From: Straminergon stramineum
Taxonomy: Eukaryota; Streptophyta; Bryopsida; Hypnales; Calliergonaceae
Length of the DNA stretch: 64,000 nucleotides
Direction: 5' to 3'
Assembly: GCA_963920665.1 (NCBI GenBank)
Contig: OY987265.1
Coordinates: 34,601,001-34,665,000 of the forward strand
In this document: positions 1 to 11,748 of the stretch, piece after piece
How positions within the stretch are numbered: the first letter of the stretch is position 1
Layout of the letters: each line of letters opens with the position of its first letter
Program-made: the position numbers and the translations under genes
Notes under the pieces: generated by a model
What the model saw: only the letters and a program-made list of their open reading frames with translations
Told to the model about the DNA's origin: nothing
Databases searched by the model: none

Positions 1-1520
1 TTTTGGTATGATCACTTTTCTCTTACAATTCTTTGTCTTCTTGCTTGTGGGATATTCTTTTAGTCAGTCTTAAGAAGTGTGTACAATAGTTCACTTTGAA
101 ACAGAGCTCTAGGTTAGTACCTTACTGAAGCAGAACTTTGGAGAATTCTGATGTTTTTGAATGCCATGCTCTTCTTGAAGCGCTACTGTACTGGTACTAT
201 GTCTTCGATGCTACTGCTTTGCTTCACTTCCTGCACTGTTCATTAGGACTAGGTGACCTACTTTTAATTGTGCTTAAGAATCTTCAGTAATGCACTTGGA
301 AATTAGCTTCCATGCTCTGTACCGCCATCTGTCGAATTATGTAGTCGACCAGTGTAAGTATGTAGCTTTGTTGGAGTTGCGGTTCGTTGCACTCTTCTGG
401 ATACTGGACGGCCAGTTTTCCTACCGGAAACTGAGAATCCGTCGCTTTTCTGAGCTTGCTTTCGATTGCCATGTGCGATCGCAGGTACGAGCAAGTAATC
501 TTCACAATTGTCAACTCTGCGGACAGCTGTTTCTCTGTGAGAGCAAGGTTCTCCTCGATTCCACCCTTCTTTTCTGTTAGTTTGGCTCCCACTCGGGTTT
601 CTTGCCATTCTCTCTTGTTATTTGTCCTCGTGCTTGTTGGAACTTTGGGTCAGTCTTAGAATTATTTAGTTCACAAAGAGCCCTACGTTAGCATCTTACT
701 GAAACATAGCTATTCAGTGAACGAACGGAGAATGTCATGATCGCCACTGGTAATGTCTTCAATGCTGCTACAGTGCTTCACTTCCTTCAGTGTTCATTAG
801 GTTTAAGTGACCTACTTTAGCCATGGGCTTAAAAATCTTGTGGATGCAGTTGTTGCCGTTGGAAATTATATTTTTGTCGGTGTACAAATCCTTGGCATAT
901 CTGAGATTGCTTTATGTTGATCGCAATCATAGGTACTGGCAAGCCATCTCTGCACAAATGAATTCTGTGGAGCTTCGAGGAGGATGTTACCGCCACTTTT
1001 CCTTACAGGATGTCATCTCCCATGCTTGGTATGCTTTCCTCTTGTGGCAATCTATTTGGTTGTATCAGTTGTTGTCTGTAAGCTTGGGAGTAAATTAGCG
1101 GATGTAGAGCCCTTGTCAGTGGGTTTTGGTGTTCCTGTTCTTACATGCTTGTCAATATTCCGCAGAGGTCTAGTTTAGTGGTGGTGGACCAGTGCTGTCT
1201 GATTAGATAACTTAGTTGGGCCTTCTTGTTGTTTGTAAGTTAGAGGATACTGCTTGTGTCACTTTCAGCATTCCAATGTATGAAGGAGAGCGATGTTGAG
1301 AGGATATATAGAATTGCGGAAAGATCTTTGGGGTACGAAAGCCCAATTTCGTTCAAATCAATTCTTTCACACTTTATTGATTTCTTATTTGACTTCAATA
1401 TTAGAGGCAGCAGACCAATTTAAGTGACAATAGATAACCCATTTCTGCTCAAAGATCAGTGTCCTTAAGCAGTAGTCAAGTCATGCTAACAAGGGTCAGT
1501 TTCAGTATCCTTTACCTTGT
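1..1520. repeat. Conserved 5' segment of the duplicated block, copy 1
   Basis: This stretch is nearly identical to 50,508-52,130 and starts the copy 1 block. It is richer in G+C than its surroundings and has several short overlapping open frames, none with recognisable protein features. It contains an imperfect internal direct repeat: the run from about 60 to 290 (CAGTCTTA..., then TTCACTTCCT..GTTCATTAGG..GTGACCTACTTT) recurs at about 645-835. Relative to copy 3 it lacks about 96 bases near 1,498. In copy 3 a possible minus-strand gene starts just outside the equivalent segment, so this may be its promoter or leader. I do not assign a function. Confidence 0.6.
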
Positions 1521-1596
1521 TAATGTGGTTTGCCAATGTATTTTCACAAACATGTTCATTAGTGCATCATATGACATTTCTCAAACACAAGACGAA

Positions 1597-2100
1597 CCCC
1601 GAAAGACACATTTTGGGTTGAAATTGTGAAATATTGCCACATTTTAGGGCATTGAGAAAAAATGATTTTTTTTCAAAGTTTCATGTAAATTTTTAATAGA
1701 CTGCCATGGAAATTTGTGGAAAAGATTTCAGGAGCTTCATTCCACAAATTGAAAGATTATAACATTTGAAGTTAAATGAAAGTTAGTTTTTTTGTCTCAC
1801 CTTGTCTAACAAGGCCAATAGTTTTAACTTCTCCTAGAGTGAGATTTTTGCACTACCCCTTGTTTTTTTTCTTACATCTGTGTTTTGTATGATGTAAGTG
1901 ACACACCTACCAAATCTCAAAAGTAAAGGAGGAGTTTTGAACATGTTGCTCAAAGCTGCCATGAACATTGGAAAATTATTATATCCCCACTAAGGGGGCA
2001 CATGTCTAGACCTTGTGTTAGATTTCTAAGAACATTGGACCAAAATTGACTTCAAGTTTAACTACTTGAGATCTCTTTTGTACTCTTGATCCTTTAGGGG
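1597..2100. mobile_element. TTAA-type miniature inverted-repeat element (copy 1)
   Basis: The left end reads CCCCGAAAG (CCCCTAAAG in the copy 3 counterpart) and the right end CCTTTAGGGG followed by TTAA. The ends are inverted repeats of each other and match the other TTAA-flanked elements in this window. The left flank is CGAA, so that side of the target duplication is mutated or lost. It has no coding capacity. Presence at the same place in copy 3 (52,211-52,754) shows that it predates the copy 1/copy 3 duplication. Confidence 0.6.
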
Positions 2101-4217
2101 TTAAAATTGTAAACATTTTAATAAAAAATTAAATAGCAAGAAATGGCCAAAATATACTTGAAAGGGTGATTTGTGGATTAAGCATCTTCTTATTTAGACA
2201 AGTCAATAATATCATAGTGAGGGAATTTGCAACACTATCACTAAAAATGTACTCAAGCAACTTCAAAAAAAATTGGATGAAACTTTTTTTTTTCCAAGCA
2301 CATTGTAGTCTTTGATGAAGTCATCTAGATAGATGTTAGTGTCTGCACTAGCATTATAGGGTCAAAGCAATTAGGAATGTCATGATAATAAATGTAAACA
2401 CTTCAAGAGTAAATCAAGCACTTGAAGGCAATGGAGTCTTGGGAGTACAGAAATTGGTGGTGATTGCTCATTAAATGAGTTCATTAAAGATTGTCACTCA
2501 ACTCTTACAGAGAGGCTTTGTGTGCAAGTTGTCCTTTGCCTTGCTTCTCCACCTTGGGATGTTTAGTTGTTTACTACTTCACCATGTTGTGAGTTCCTTG
2601 TGCTTGTTGCCTAGAGATTTTGTTTTGTTGGGATTCTAATCATATGCAACTTTGAGCTTCATTTTGTGTGGGGGGATTTGTATTGCATTGAGATTTTTTT
2701 GACCTTTTCGTTGGTATGAGCATGTTATTATTTGGAGACCATGCATTTCTTTCTAGGATTTGAAGGTCATGCTCATTAGTGCTTGCTCTTACTTGATTGT
2801 GATGGATTTGCAAATATGCTACATGTCCCTGTTCAATGCATAGAGATTGTACTAGTGCAATTCTATGGGGAGTTAGCATTGTGTGTCAATTCCTTATTGT
2901 TGTCACTAGTGCGGATTCTTAAGCCTAATCAAAGTACTATTGTATTTTTGTGCCACTTTGATGTCTATAGATATGATCAAGTTGTGAGCCTTTGAGCAAA
3001 TCTTGGAGTAGTAGGATTACTGACAAAACGAAATCTTTTGTTGACTTTTCATTTTTGAATTGTGTTTCTAATTTGCATGTTCCCCTCATAGTATTTTGGA
3101 AGACTATATTTAGAAGTTGTAGTTACACAGACAACGATTCGTTTTTTGGTTACCTTGGTTTAGTTGATCATTCCTTCATATTTTGTGCTCGTCATTTTGC
3201 TTGTCAAGTTGGCTACTTGATTGGGAGGTGTGACTTTGTGTAGCATCTAGCAGCATGTGATATTATTGCACAGATTGGTTGAAGTGCCTATGACTCTTTA
3301 TCTCTTATCTTTGCAGTCCATTTTGAATAGCTAGTGAATTAAGTTTCTTAGTGTGTATTTCTTGGCGTGTTGATGTAGAAGGAATGATGTGATTGAAACA
3401 TCCATTAGTTGACAACTCTTGTGCAACTAGTGATGGTGAAATGATCGATGGATTTCATGAATGTTCTTCGTCGCTTGATTTTGTCTATGAGGTTTTTTGT
3501 AGCATCCACCAATGAATGTTATAATTGATCAAATTTGCGTAAGTTCTTATGTTTGTGACTAGTTTGTGTTTTCTTATCAAGGTATGCAATGTAGTTTGGT
3601 ATTTCCTATGGATTAAGAATTTAGTTTTTGGTGTATTCGGTTATGCATATCATCAAGGAGTGATGTGTGGAATATGCATTTGTTGACAACATTTGGGTTG
3701 TTGATATGATCTTGTTAGTCACATGATGAGTATTGTTGTGAGTTGTGTAGAGAGTTAATGAGGAACTTTGATGAGGAGCTTTGACTCATGAGTTAAAGGT
3801 GGTATATGCCACTAGCATTTGATCTATAGGGAAAACATCCACATGCTTTTCAAGAACTCTTTAAGATGTGATTTGAGGAAGGACTACCTTTCTTGCAACA
3901 CACAACAATTGTATGAGGTGTGTATCTTGGAACTCCACACTAACATCATGAAGGCTAGCACTTGCTGAAAAAAAGCAAGTTGGCATTATATATGAGTAGT
4001 ATCCAAGTCATATCCCCATCTTTATCAATTGTCTCATATTTTGTAGTGACATGCATTCCTTTAGAATCTAGAATTCAAGGGTTGCAAGAAGAAGTGACTT
4101 ATATAGGGCGAGTGATTCACAAACTAATATAGTTTGTTGCAATTGTGAACTTGTTTTTCAATTCTTGTAGTTATCCAGGTACATTTCAATTTTGAAGTGA
4201 CAAGCATCACAAGCGAT
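2101..4217. other. TNL upstream region, no gene seen
   Basis: AT-rich DNA conserved with 52,755-54,869 and ending at the TNL start codon. An 83-codon frame without an ATG start (2,992-3,243) is also open in copy 3, but its differences look neutral and it resembles nothing I know. The region probably holds the TNL promoter and untranslated leader. I could not pick a TATA box with confidence. Confidence 0.4.
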
Positions 4218-7200
4218 ATGGAGAGTGATGCAAGTGACACAAAGAGATTGTGTAAAAGTGACACAAGGCCCAACAAGAGGTTGTGTGTAATAGAAGGTAT
4301 GGTTAGTTTACCTTGGTCTCACTTCCAATTAGTTGTTTCCATGTTGAATTTTGAAGTATGATTGTATATTGTTTTTCAATGCTCACCTTTGAATTTGATT
4401 ACAAAAATTATTTGAAGCTATTTGGATGTGGTGATTTGTGAAGTAGATTGATCAATGGTTGTGGTGCAGATGAGTTTGCAAACTATGATGTTTTCATCAG
4501 TCATAGAGGCCCCGATACCAAGACGGGTTTTGTAGGCTTTTTATGTGAAGCTTTGAAACGAGCTGGATTGCATCCATTTGTGGATTGCAAATCCATTGAT
4601 AAAGGCCAAGAGTCTTGGAAATGCATTGACCACGCTATCCGAACAACACCCCTAGCCCTAGTCATCTTTTCGGAGAATTTTGCACAATCAGAGTGGTGTT
4701 TGAAAGAATTACATGCAATGTTCCAGGACTCTCCTTCAATGAAGGTGCTACCAATCTTCTATAATATTCATCCATGGGAATTGAGTTTTCCAGAAAAAGG
4801 TCAATTACGTGGGGGATTTACAAAGTTGAAAGAGAGGCATGATAAGACTATCATAGAAGAATGGAGGTCCGATTTGGAAAGAGCTTCGAAGTTGAATGGT
4901 TGGGAGCACAAAGTGGGAGATAAGAGGTAATTATGTCAACATGCACTATCTATTTTGAAGAGCTTGTGGTTGACATTGGCATCGTATTTGGTGCTAATGA
5001 AATTTGTTACAATTTGTTCGTAGGTTGGAAGCGGAATTGGTGTTGGAGGTGGTTTCTAAGATTTTTGAATTGGCAAATAAGCCACTTCCCTTGGACGTGG
5101 GTGATCATGTTGTGGGTGTGAAGCAAGTTGTTGAGAACCTCATTCAAGGTCTTTTTGAGAAGAAGGTGTTAATGTTGGGATTATAGGGAATGGGTGGAAT
5201 TGGAAAGTCGACTTTGGCAAGGGAGTTATACAACCAATTGTGGCAAAGATTTGATGTGTGGTGTTATGTGGAAGATGTTACAATGAAGGTGAATCAAGGT
5301 GGTGTGACAATTGTCCAAAATCATATTTTGAGGGCCTTGTGTGAAAATGAGTCCATTCCAAATATTGTAGACCAATCGAGGGGTAAGGTTATTCTTGAAG
5401 AAAGGTTATCTAAGAAACACATTCTTTTGGTTTTGGATGATGTTTTGGATGATGGTGCGATGTATTATTTGGTGTCACGCCAAATGTTGAAGGACGGTAG
5501 CATGTGCATTGTCACTTCTCGGAATTGACATGTAATTGAAAAGGCAACTTCATTTGATGTCTAACAAGACATTCACATTCATGATGTTCAATTATTGAGT
5601 GAGCTCGATTCTCAAAGCTTGTTTGCATGTCATGCATTTGGAGGTGATTTGAAAGTACCTCCGAAATTTGAACATCTTGTTCAAGATGTTAGCATGGCAT
5701 GCAGTAAAGTTCCCTTGGTGTTGAAGGTTTGTGGATCTCTATTGAGGAATGTAGAGGATGTGGAGATTTGGGAGGAAGTTTTGAAGAAGTTGCATTATGG
5801 CACTATCATGGATGAGAGGAAGATACTTGATTGTCTTCGTATTAGCTATGATTCACTTCAAAAGCAACATCAAGAAATGTTTTTGGATATTGCATGTGCA
5901 ATATTGGGAGCATCTGTGGAGATGGCTAAACTTGTTTGGAAATCCCAAGGTTGGTCTCCAGCATTGGGTGTGTGGACCCTTGTGGCCAAAGCCTTGATTA
6001 AAGTGGATGAGAAAGGTGACTTTCAAATGCACGACCACTTGCGAGACATGGGCCGTACAATTGTTAAGCAAGAATGTGCAAGTTCGGGTATTTGCAAACG
6101 CTTATGGGATTTAGAATCCTTGGCATTATTGGACAAGAATGAGGTATGCTTGGTAACCATTGAACTTAAGTTTTATCAATCTTCTTAATAAAATGATAGT
6201 ATGTAGTTTTGTTGTGACATATTAGAGAGAGAACTTGAAGGTGTATAGGAGTATTGCTTACTGAAGTTGATTAGTCAAGGATTCAAACTTGTTGTGTTTG
6301 TAATCTTCTTATAGTATTAGTAATTAAAGCATGCAATATGTTTTTTTTATTGAGTTTACCTATGCCTAGCTAGAAACATACATATATGAAAGTCTTATGT
6401 TGACTTTTTTGAATTTGTCTTTGCAGCCACTACCAAATTCTCTTCAAACTTTGATCCTTCCTGTAGGGCATGAAATTCAAGTTGACCTTTCTCTCATGAA
6501 AAGCTTGCGTATATTGAAATGTGAGAATGGTGTACTTCTGATGTCATCACTTCCAAAAAATTTGCGTTGGTTGGATAATGAGAAAGTGCATACAATATTG
6601 AGTCCTTTTCCAGAGGTACTTGATAACAATGAATTGGTAGTATTGTTCTGGAGGGATGATTCAATAGAGCGTTTACCTAATTCTTTCAAAAATTTCAAGA
6701 AGTTGAAAGTGTTGGATTTAAGTTGTTGTAGTAAGCTCCAAGAGCTAAGAGATTTCTTCGAAGGCCTCCAAAATTTGGAAAGCTTGAATCTTAAAGGAAG
6801 TAGAATCCGAGCTTTACCCAAATCTTTGGGAATGTTGAACAAGTTGAATGTGTTGAATCTAAGGTGGTGTAGTGAGCTCCAAGAGCTACCCGATTCCTTG
6901 GAAGGCCTCCAAAATTTGGAAAGCTTGGTTCTTGAAAGAAGTGGAATCCGAGCTTTACCCAAAGCTTTGGGAATGTTGAGCAAGTTGAATGTGTTGAATC
7001 TAAGGTGGTGTAGTGAGCTCCAAGAGCTACCCGATTCCTTGGAAGGGCTTCAAAATTTGGAAATCTTGGATCTTGAAAGAAGTGGAATCCGAGCTTTATC
7101 CAAATCTTTGGGAATGTTGAGAAAGTTGAATGTGTTGAATCTAAGGTGGTGTAGTGAGCTCCAAGAGCTACCCGATTCCTTGGAAGGGCTTCAAAATTTG

Positions 7201-9139
7201 GAAATCTTGGATCTTGAAAGAAGTGGAATCCGAGCTTTATCCAAATCTTTGGGAATGTTGAGAAAGTTGAATGTGTTGAATTTAAGTTATTGTAGTGAGC
7301 TCCAAGAGCTACCTAATTCCTTGGAAGGGCTCCAAAATTTGGAAAGCTTGGATCTTCGAGGAAGTGGAATCCGAGCTTTACCCAAAGCTTTGGGAATGTT
7401 GAGCAAGTTGAAAGTGTTGAATCTAAGGTGGTGTAGTGAGCTCCAAGAGCTACTCGATTCCTTAGAAGGCCTCCAAAATTTGGAAAGCTTGGTTCTTGAA
7501 AGAAGTGGAATCCGAGCTTTACCCATATCTTTGGGAATATCGAGCAAGTTGAAAATGTTGGATTTAAGCTGTTGTAGTGAGCTCCAAGAGCTACCCGATT
7601 CCTTGGAAGGCCTCCAAAATTTGGAAAGCTTGGATCTTCGAGGACGTGGAATCCGAGCTCTACCCAAATCTTTGGGAATGTTGAGCAAGTTGAAAGTCTT
7701 GGATTTAAGGTGGTGTTGGAAGCTCAAGGAGCTACCAAATTCCTTGGAAGGCCCCCAAAATTTGGAAAGCTTAGATCTTGAAGGAAGTGGAATCCGAGCT
7801 TTACCCAAATCTTTGGGAATGTTGAGAAAGTTGAATGTGTTGAATCTAAGGTGGTGTAGTAAGCTCCAAGAGCTACCCGATTCCTTGGAAGGCCTCCAAA
7901 ATTTGGAAAGCTTGGTTCTTGAAAGAAGTGGAATCCGAGCTTTACCCAAAGCTTTGGGAATGTTGAGCAAGCTGAAAGTGTTGAATCTAAGGTGATGTAG
8001 TGAGCTCTAAGAGCTACCTGATTCCTTGGAAGGCCTCCAAAATTTGGAAAGCTTAGATCTTCAAGGAAGTGGAATCCGAGCTTTATCCAAATCATTGGGA
8101 ATGTTGAGCAAGTTGAAAGTGTTGAATCTAAGGAAGTGTAGTGAGCTCCAAGAGCTACCCGATTCCTTGGAGGGGCTCCAAAATTTGGAAATCTTGGATC
8201 TTGAAGGAAGTGGATTCCGAGCTTTACCCAAAGCTTTGGGAATGTTGAGCAAGCTGAAAGTGTTGAATCTAAAGTGATGTAGTGAGTTCTAAGAGCTACC
8301 TGATTCCTTGGAAGGCCTCCAAAATTTCGAAAGCTTGAATCTTAAAGGAAGTGGAATCCGAGCTTTATCCAAATCTTGGGGAATGTTGAGCAAGTTGAAA
8401 ATGTTGGATTTAAAGCTGGTGTAGTGAGCTCCAAGAGCTACTCGATTCCTTGGAAGGGCTCCAAAATTTGAAAAGCTTGGTTCTTGAAAGAAGTGGAATC
8501 CAAGCTTTACCCAAAGCTTTGGGAATGTTGAGCAAGTTGAAAGTGTTGAATCTAAGGTGGTGTAGTGAGCTCCAAGAGCTACCCGATTCCTTGGAAGGGC
8601 TCCAAAATTTGGAAAGCTTGGTTCTTGAAAGAAGTAGAATCCGAGCTTTACCCAAAGCTTTGGGAATGTTGAGCAAGTTGAAAGTGTTGAATCTAAGATG
8701 TTGTAGTAAGCTCCAAGAGCTACCCGATTCCTTGGAAGGCCTCCAAAATTTGGAAAGCTTGGTTCTTGAAAGAAGTGGAATCCAAGCTTTACCCAAAGCT
8801 TTGGGAATGTTGAGCAAGTTGAAAGTGTTGAATCTAAGGTGGTGTAGTGAGCTCCAAGAGCTACCCGATTCCTTGGAAGGGCTCCAAAATTTGGAAAGCT
8901 TGGTTCTTGAAAGAAGTGGAATCCGAGCTTTACCCAAATCTTTGGGAATGTTGAGCAAGTTGAATGTGTTGAATCTAAGCTGTTGTAGTAAGCTCCAAGA
9001 GCTACCCGATTCCTTGGAAGGCCTCCAAAATTTGGAAAGCTTGAATCTTGAAAGAAGTAGAACCCGAGCTTTATCCAAATCTTTGGGAATGTTGAGCAAG
9101 TTGATAATGTTGGATTTAAGCTATTGTAGTGAGCTCTAA
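4218..9139 (+). pseudogene. TIR-NBS-LRR resistance gene, copy 1, disrupted
   Basis: Four exons can be placed. Exon 1 is 4,218-4,296 (ATGGAG start, donor GTATGG). Exon 2 is 4,470-4,926, the TIR domain with YDVFISHRGPDTK and SEWCLKEL. Exon 3 is 5,024-6,143, the NB-ARC domain: P-loop GMGGIGKST, kinase-2 ILLVLDDV, VPLVLKVCG (GLPL), MFLDIAC and MHDHLRDMG. Exon 4 runs from 6,427 and carries the LRRs. Phases agree across all introns. TNLs are intracellular immune receptors whose TIR domain acts as an NADase. This copy is broken: TAG at 5,184-5,186 just before the P-loop, TGA at 5,526-5,528 and TAA at 5,562-5,564. In the LRRs there is TGA at 7,993-7,995, further stops in later units, and a one-base insertion near 8,411. 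Copy 3 has sense codons at the three NB-ARC stops (TGG, CGG and AAA). Confidence 0.9.
6727..9124 (+). repeat. LRR array of seventeen 141-bp tandem units
   Basis: Each unit encodes 47 residues, that is two leucine-rich repeats: one of the form ELQELPDSLEGLQNLESL, the other SGIRALPKSLGMLSKLKVL. Units start at 6,727 and every 141 bases after (6,868, 7,009, ... 7,996), with a one-base slip near 8,411. A partial eighteenth unit ends at the stop near 9,137. Units are very alike at the DNA level, and the third and fourth are identical over almost all their length, which points to recent unequal exchange. Because 141 is divisible by three, the antisense strand also stays open over long runs. Confidence 0.93.
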
Positions 9140-9149
9140 GAGCTACCCT

Positions 9150-11748
9150 CACATAAGTTCTAGAACTTGAATTCTAGCAATTCATTGATGCCATTGGAGG
9201 TGTAGCTCACAAGGAAAGGATGTCTAGAAAAACATTTAGATTGAGGTGGTTTTATCCTATATTTAAATTAAGAAGATTCAAAGTCTTAAAATGTAGTCAC
9301 ATAAAGAGCAAAATACCTAGATTTCTTCACTTTAAACGCAGACATCTTGCAAGGTTGCAATCTATGTAGTCAAAGTTTCTAAAACTTCTTCAACACATTC
9401 TTAAACTAGCCTAGTGCTAGATCCTATGTTGAGATATGCAAGAAAATAATTTTTAAACTTTTCGCTCTTTTCATTAAAAATGGCAATTTTGAGTGGGTTT
9501 TGATGAAATGAAGGGCTAGGGACTTTAGGGGTTAACATGTTTTAATTAGAAATTATCTTCATACAACTAATTTTTGAAATTCTTACAATATTTATTTTAT
9601 TTTTCTGTGGATTGAAGTAACATCATGAATTTATCCTTTAGCATTCTTGAAAAGAACATATCTTGCCATTTGCTGAAATTCAAAAGAAATTCAATTTACT
9701 AAGACTTTGAAAAATTCAAATTCCAAGAGCTAGTCAACCATGGGCCTATATATTAAAAAGGAATGCAAATTATGGATTTCAAAGTAATGTATAGAGGTTC
9801 ATAAGACTCAAAGGATGTTTTGTTTATTGTATGGTTGTCATAATAAATAAACGCAACAAAAATCTAGTTCACTCATGGATTTTATATTTTGAATTGTATG
9901 AATTTTGGTGGAAATAATGAAAAAGAAAACTTGAAAACTTCATATAAGACTAATTTCTATTTTTTTCAAAACATTTAAAATTTCCAATCCACATCAAATT
10001 TCTTAGGTCAACAACTATTTGAATACAAAATGGATCTACAAGAGTTTTTCAAATTAAATAACACATTCAACATTCTACCAATTCCAAATTTCTATTTCCT
10101 TATTTTAGTTTTTACCACCAAGTAGACCAAGTAACTTCCAAAAATTGTTAGGTTATTGAAAATAATCAAGCCACATAAATCACAAGTTTAAAACTATTTA
10201 AAATCCAAATTACTCTTATGACTTATTATTTACCATCATCACCTTCAATATTAAATTCATTCAAGAGTTGTTCAAATTTGAATGACAAAAGAGAAAAATT
10301 ATGGAAGTATTGGTTGTATGTGAATAGTCATTGGTTTCAATCATGTGGCTGAATAGTAAGTTATGACAAGTATGTGAGTAGTGGATTATTATGACAAATA
10401 AATTAAAAGGTTCTAGCATATTGGGTATGCAAGAGCCACATTTGAAAGAAACCCTCCTCTCTTGAAATATTTAAATACTTAAACGTTAGTCAACTTTAGC
10501 TATGTTGAAAAGACAAATGTATAACCTTTACGATTTAAATTTTGGTAACAAAGACCACATTAATTCAATTAGTGCATGATTAACTAATTAACATGTTTTC
10601 TTTTATATTTTTCTACCAAATCTAAATTGATTTCCAAACTTGTAATGACTTCAAGGTCAAACAAAATACTCCTTATTTCTTGAATATCTACTAAAGAGAC
10701 AAACAAAAGTTTTTTTTTGTTCTCATAGAAAAATATAATATTAAAAAATTAGTGTGTCTCATTAATAAAATCCACTTGAGTTGTAAATTTCTTTTAACAA
10801 AATTTTAACAAGATTTTATTCCTTTTGTCAAAATTTTAAACAACTCAAAAAATAATTAAATTTTACTTATTCAACTTCTTCTTAAGGTAACTTGAAACTA
10901 TATGATTATACTCAGATAGTTATCCAACAAAATGTAGACACTATTCTCACCATGATGATGGTGAACCTTAACATCATGATAACAACATGAAAACCAACTC
11001 ATCTTCACCTTGAATTTGAGAAAAAGAGGGATATACCTCTCTAAGATATGTAAAGGGGTACATTAGTTAATATACCTATGAGAAGACTAGAAGCAAATGA
11101 GACTCAATCCAAGGAATCTTCTACAATAACTCTACAATGACAAGTTCATGTTGCCAACTACCAACATTCATTACATTGGATAACTAGGCAATGATCCTCT
11201 GCAAGCCAGGAAGATATTCTGCTTGGCTAGATACATGAGAGGAACTTATCATTTAATTCAAGGAATGGAGGTGGCTGAGGAGTAGTATCAGACAATTTTG
11301 TTCACTATAGGGTCCCCTCTTCAAGAAATCAAAAAAGACCCTTCCCTCATTGATAAACAATGTTATGTTTGGTGGGGAGCAAAGGCCCCTACACAATTGG
11401 TAAACAATGTTGTGGGTATGAGACAAAGACAATGTTTCCAACTGTTCCCACACGATGTTTCCAAAATAATTTGAATTCTTTGGAAATGGGGGGACTCTCC
11501 ACCATTGTCTAAATCAAGGGCTGACGTGAACCACGCTAAATGATTTTAAAAAAACAGACTTTGTTTTAAGCTGTAGATCTCTACCAGACATTCATCTTCC
11601 TCGTCTTCGCAGTCAGGTATCCACCTTTCCCTTCCCCTCACGAAACCATCAACGATTGCACTAACATTCATTAGAATTCAACCGGAGCTCCAGATCATGC
11701 AGGTCTTACGAGTTTGCAATTGTAGATACCATTGTAGAGAGATCTCAA
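9150..11748. other. AT-rich spacer between TNL and RPB3, copy 1
   Basis: No gene seen. The segment matches 61,430-64,000 and, with insertions, 35,630-40,774. It contains the right end of a TTAA-family element (..GACTTTAGGGG then TTAA at 9,532-9,535). It also gives the empty sites for four insertions in copy 2: near 9,706, at 10,211-10,221, near 10,465 and at 10,836-10,839. At about 11,289-11,512 a short segment with AGACAAT..GTCCCC at one side and an inverted counterpart at the other may be another old miniature element. The last 250 bases are the RPB3 5' flank. Confidence 0.5.

Larger units (their letters stand above)
1..11734 (+). repeat. Segmental duplication, copy 1 (paired with 50,508-64,000)
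   Basis: Base 1 aligns with 50,508, and base 11,734 aligns with the last base of the window. The order is the same in both: conserved 5' segment, TTAA element, about 2 kb of upstream DNA, TNL, AT-rich spacer and RPB3 5' flank. The main difference is that copy 1 lacks about 2.1 kb between its last LRR unit (junction near 9,150) and the sequence matching 61,430. This makes the two TNLs and the RPB3 genes paralogues within one tandem array. Confidence 0.9.

Noticed and set aside
303..608. 101-codon minus-strand frame with a counterpart at 50,810-51,115.
   Set aside because: Two other frames over the same bases are equally open in both copies, so openness reflects composition and recent duplication.
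2992..3243. 83-codon frame conserved in copy 3 (53,645-53,896).
   Set aside because: It has no ATG start, its changes between copies look neutral, and it resembles no family.
8289..9152. Long antisense open frames across the LRR arrays (287 codons here; others at 7,287-7,970, 57,500-58,111 and 58,568-59,281).
   Set aside because: They follow from the 141-base period, a multiple of three, which keeps any stop-free antisense unit open. The sense strand carries the LRR protein.
11289..11512. Possible miniature transposon with AGACAAT..GTCCCC ends.
   Set aside because: The inverted match is short and interrupted, no target duplication is visible, and all three copies carry it, so no empty site can test it.
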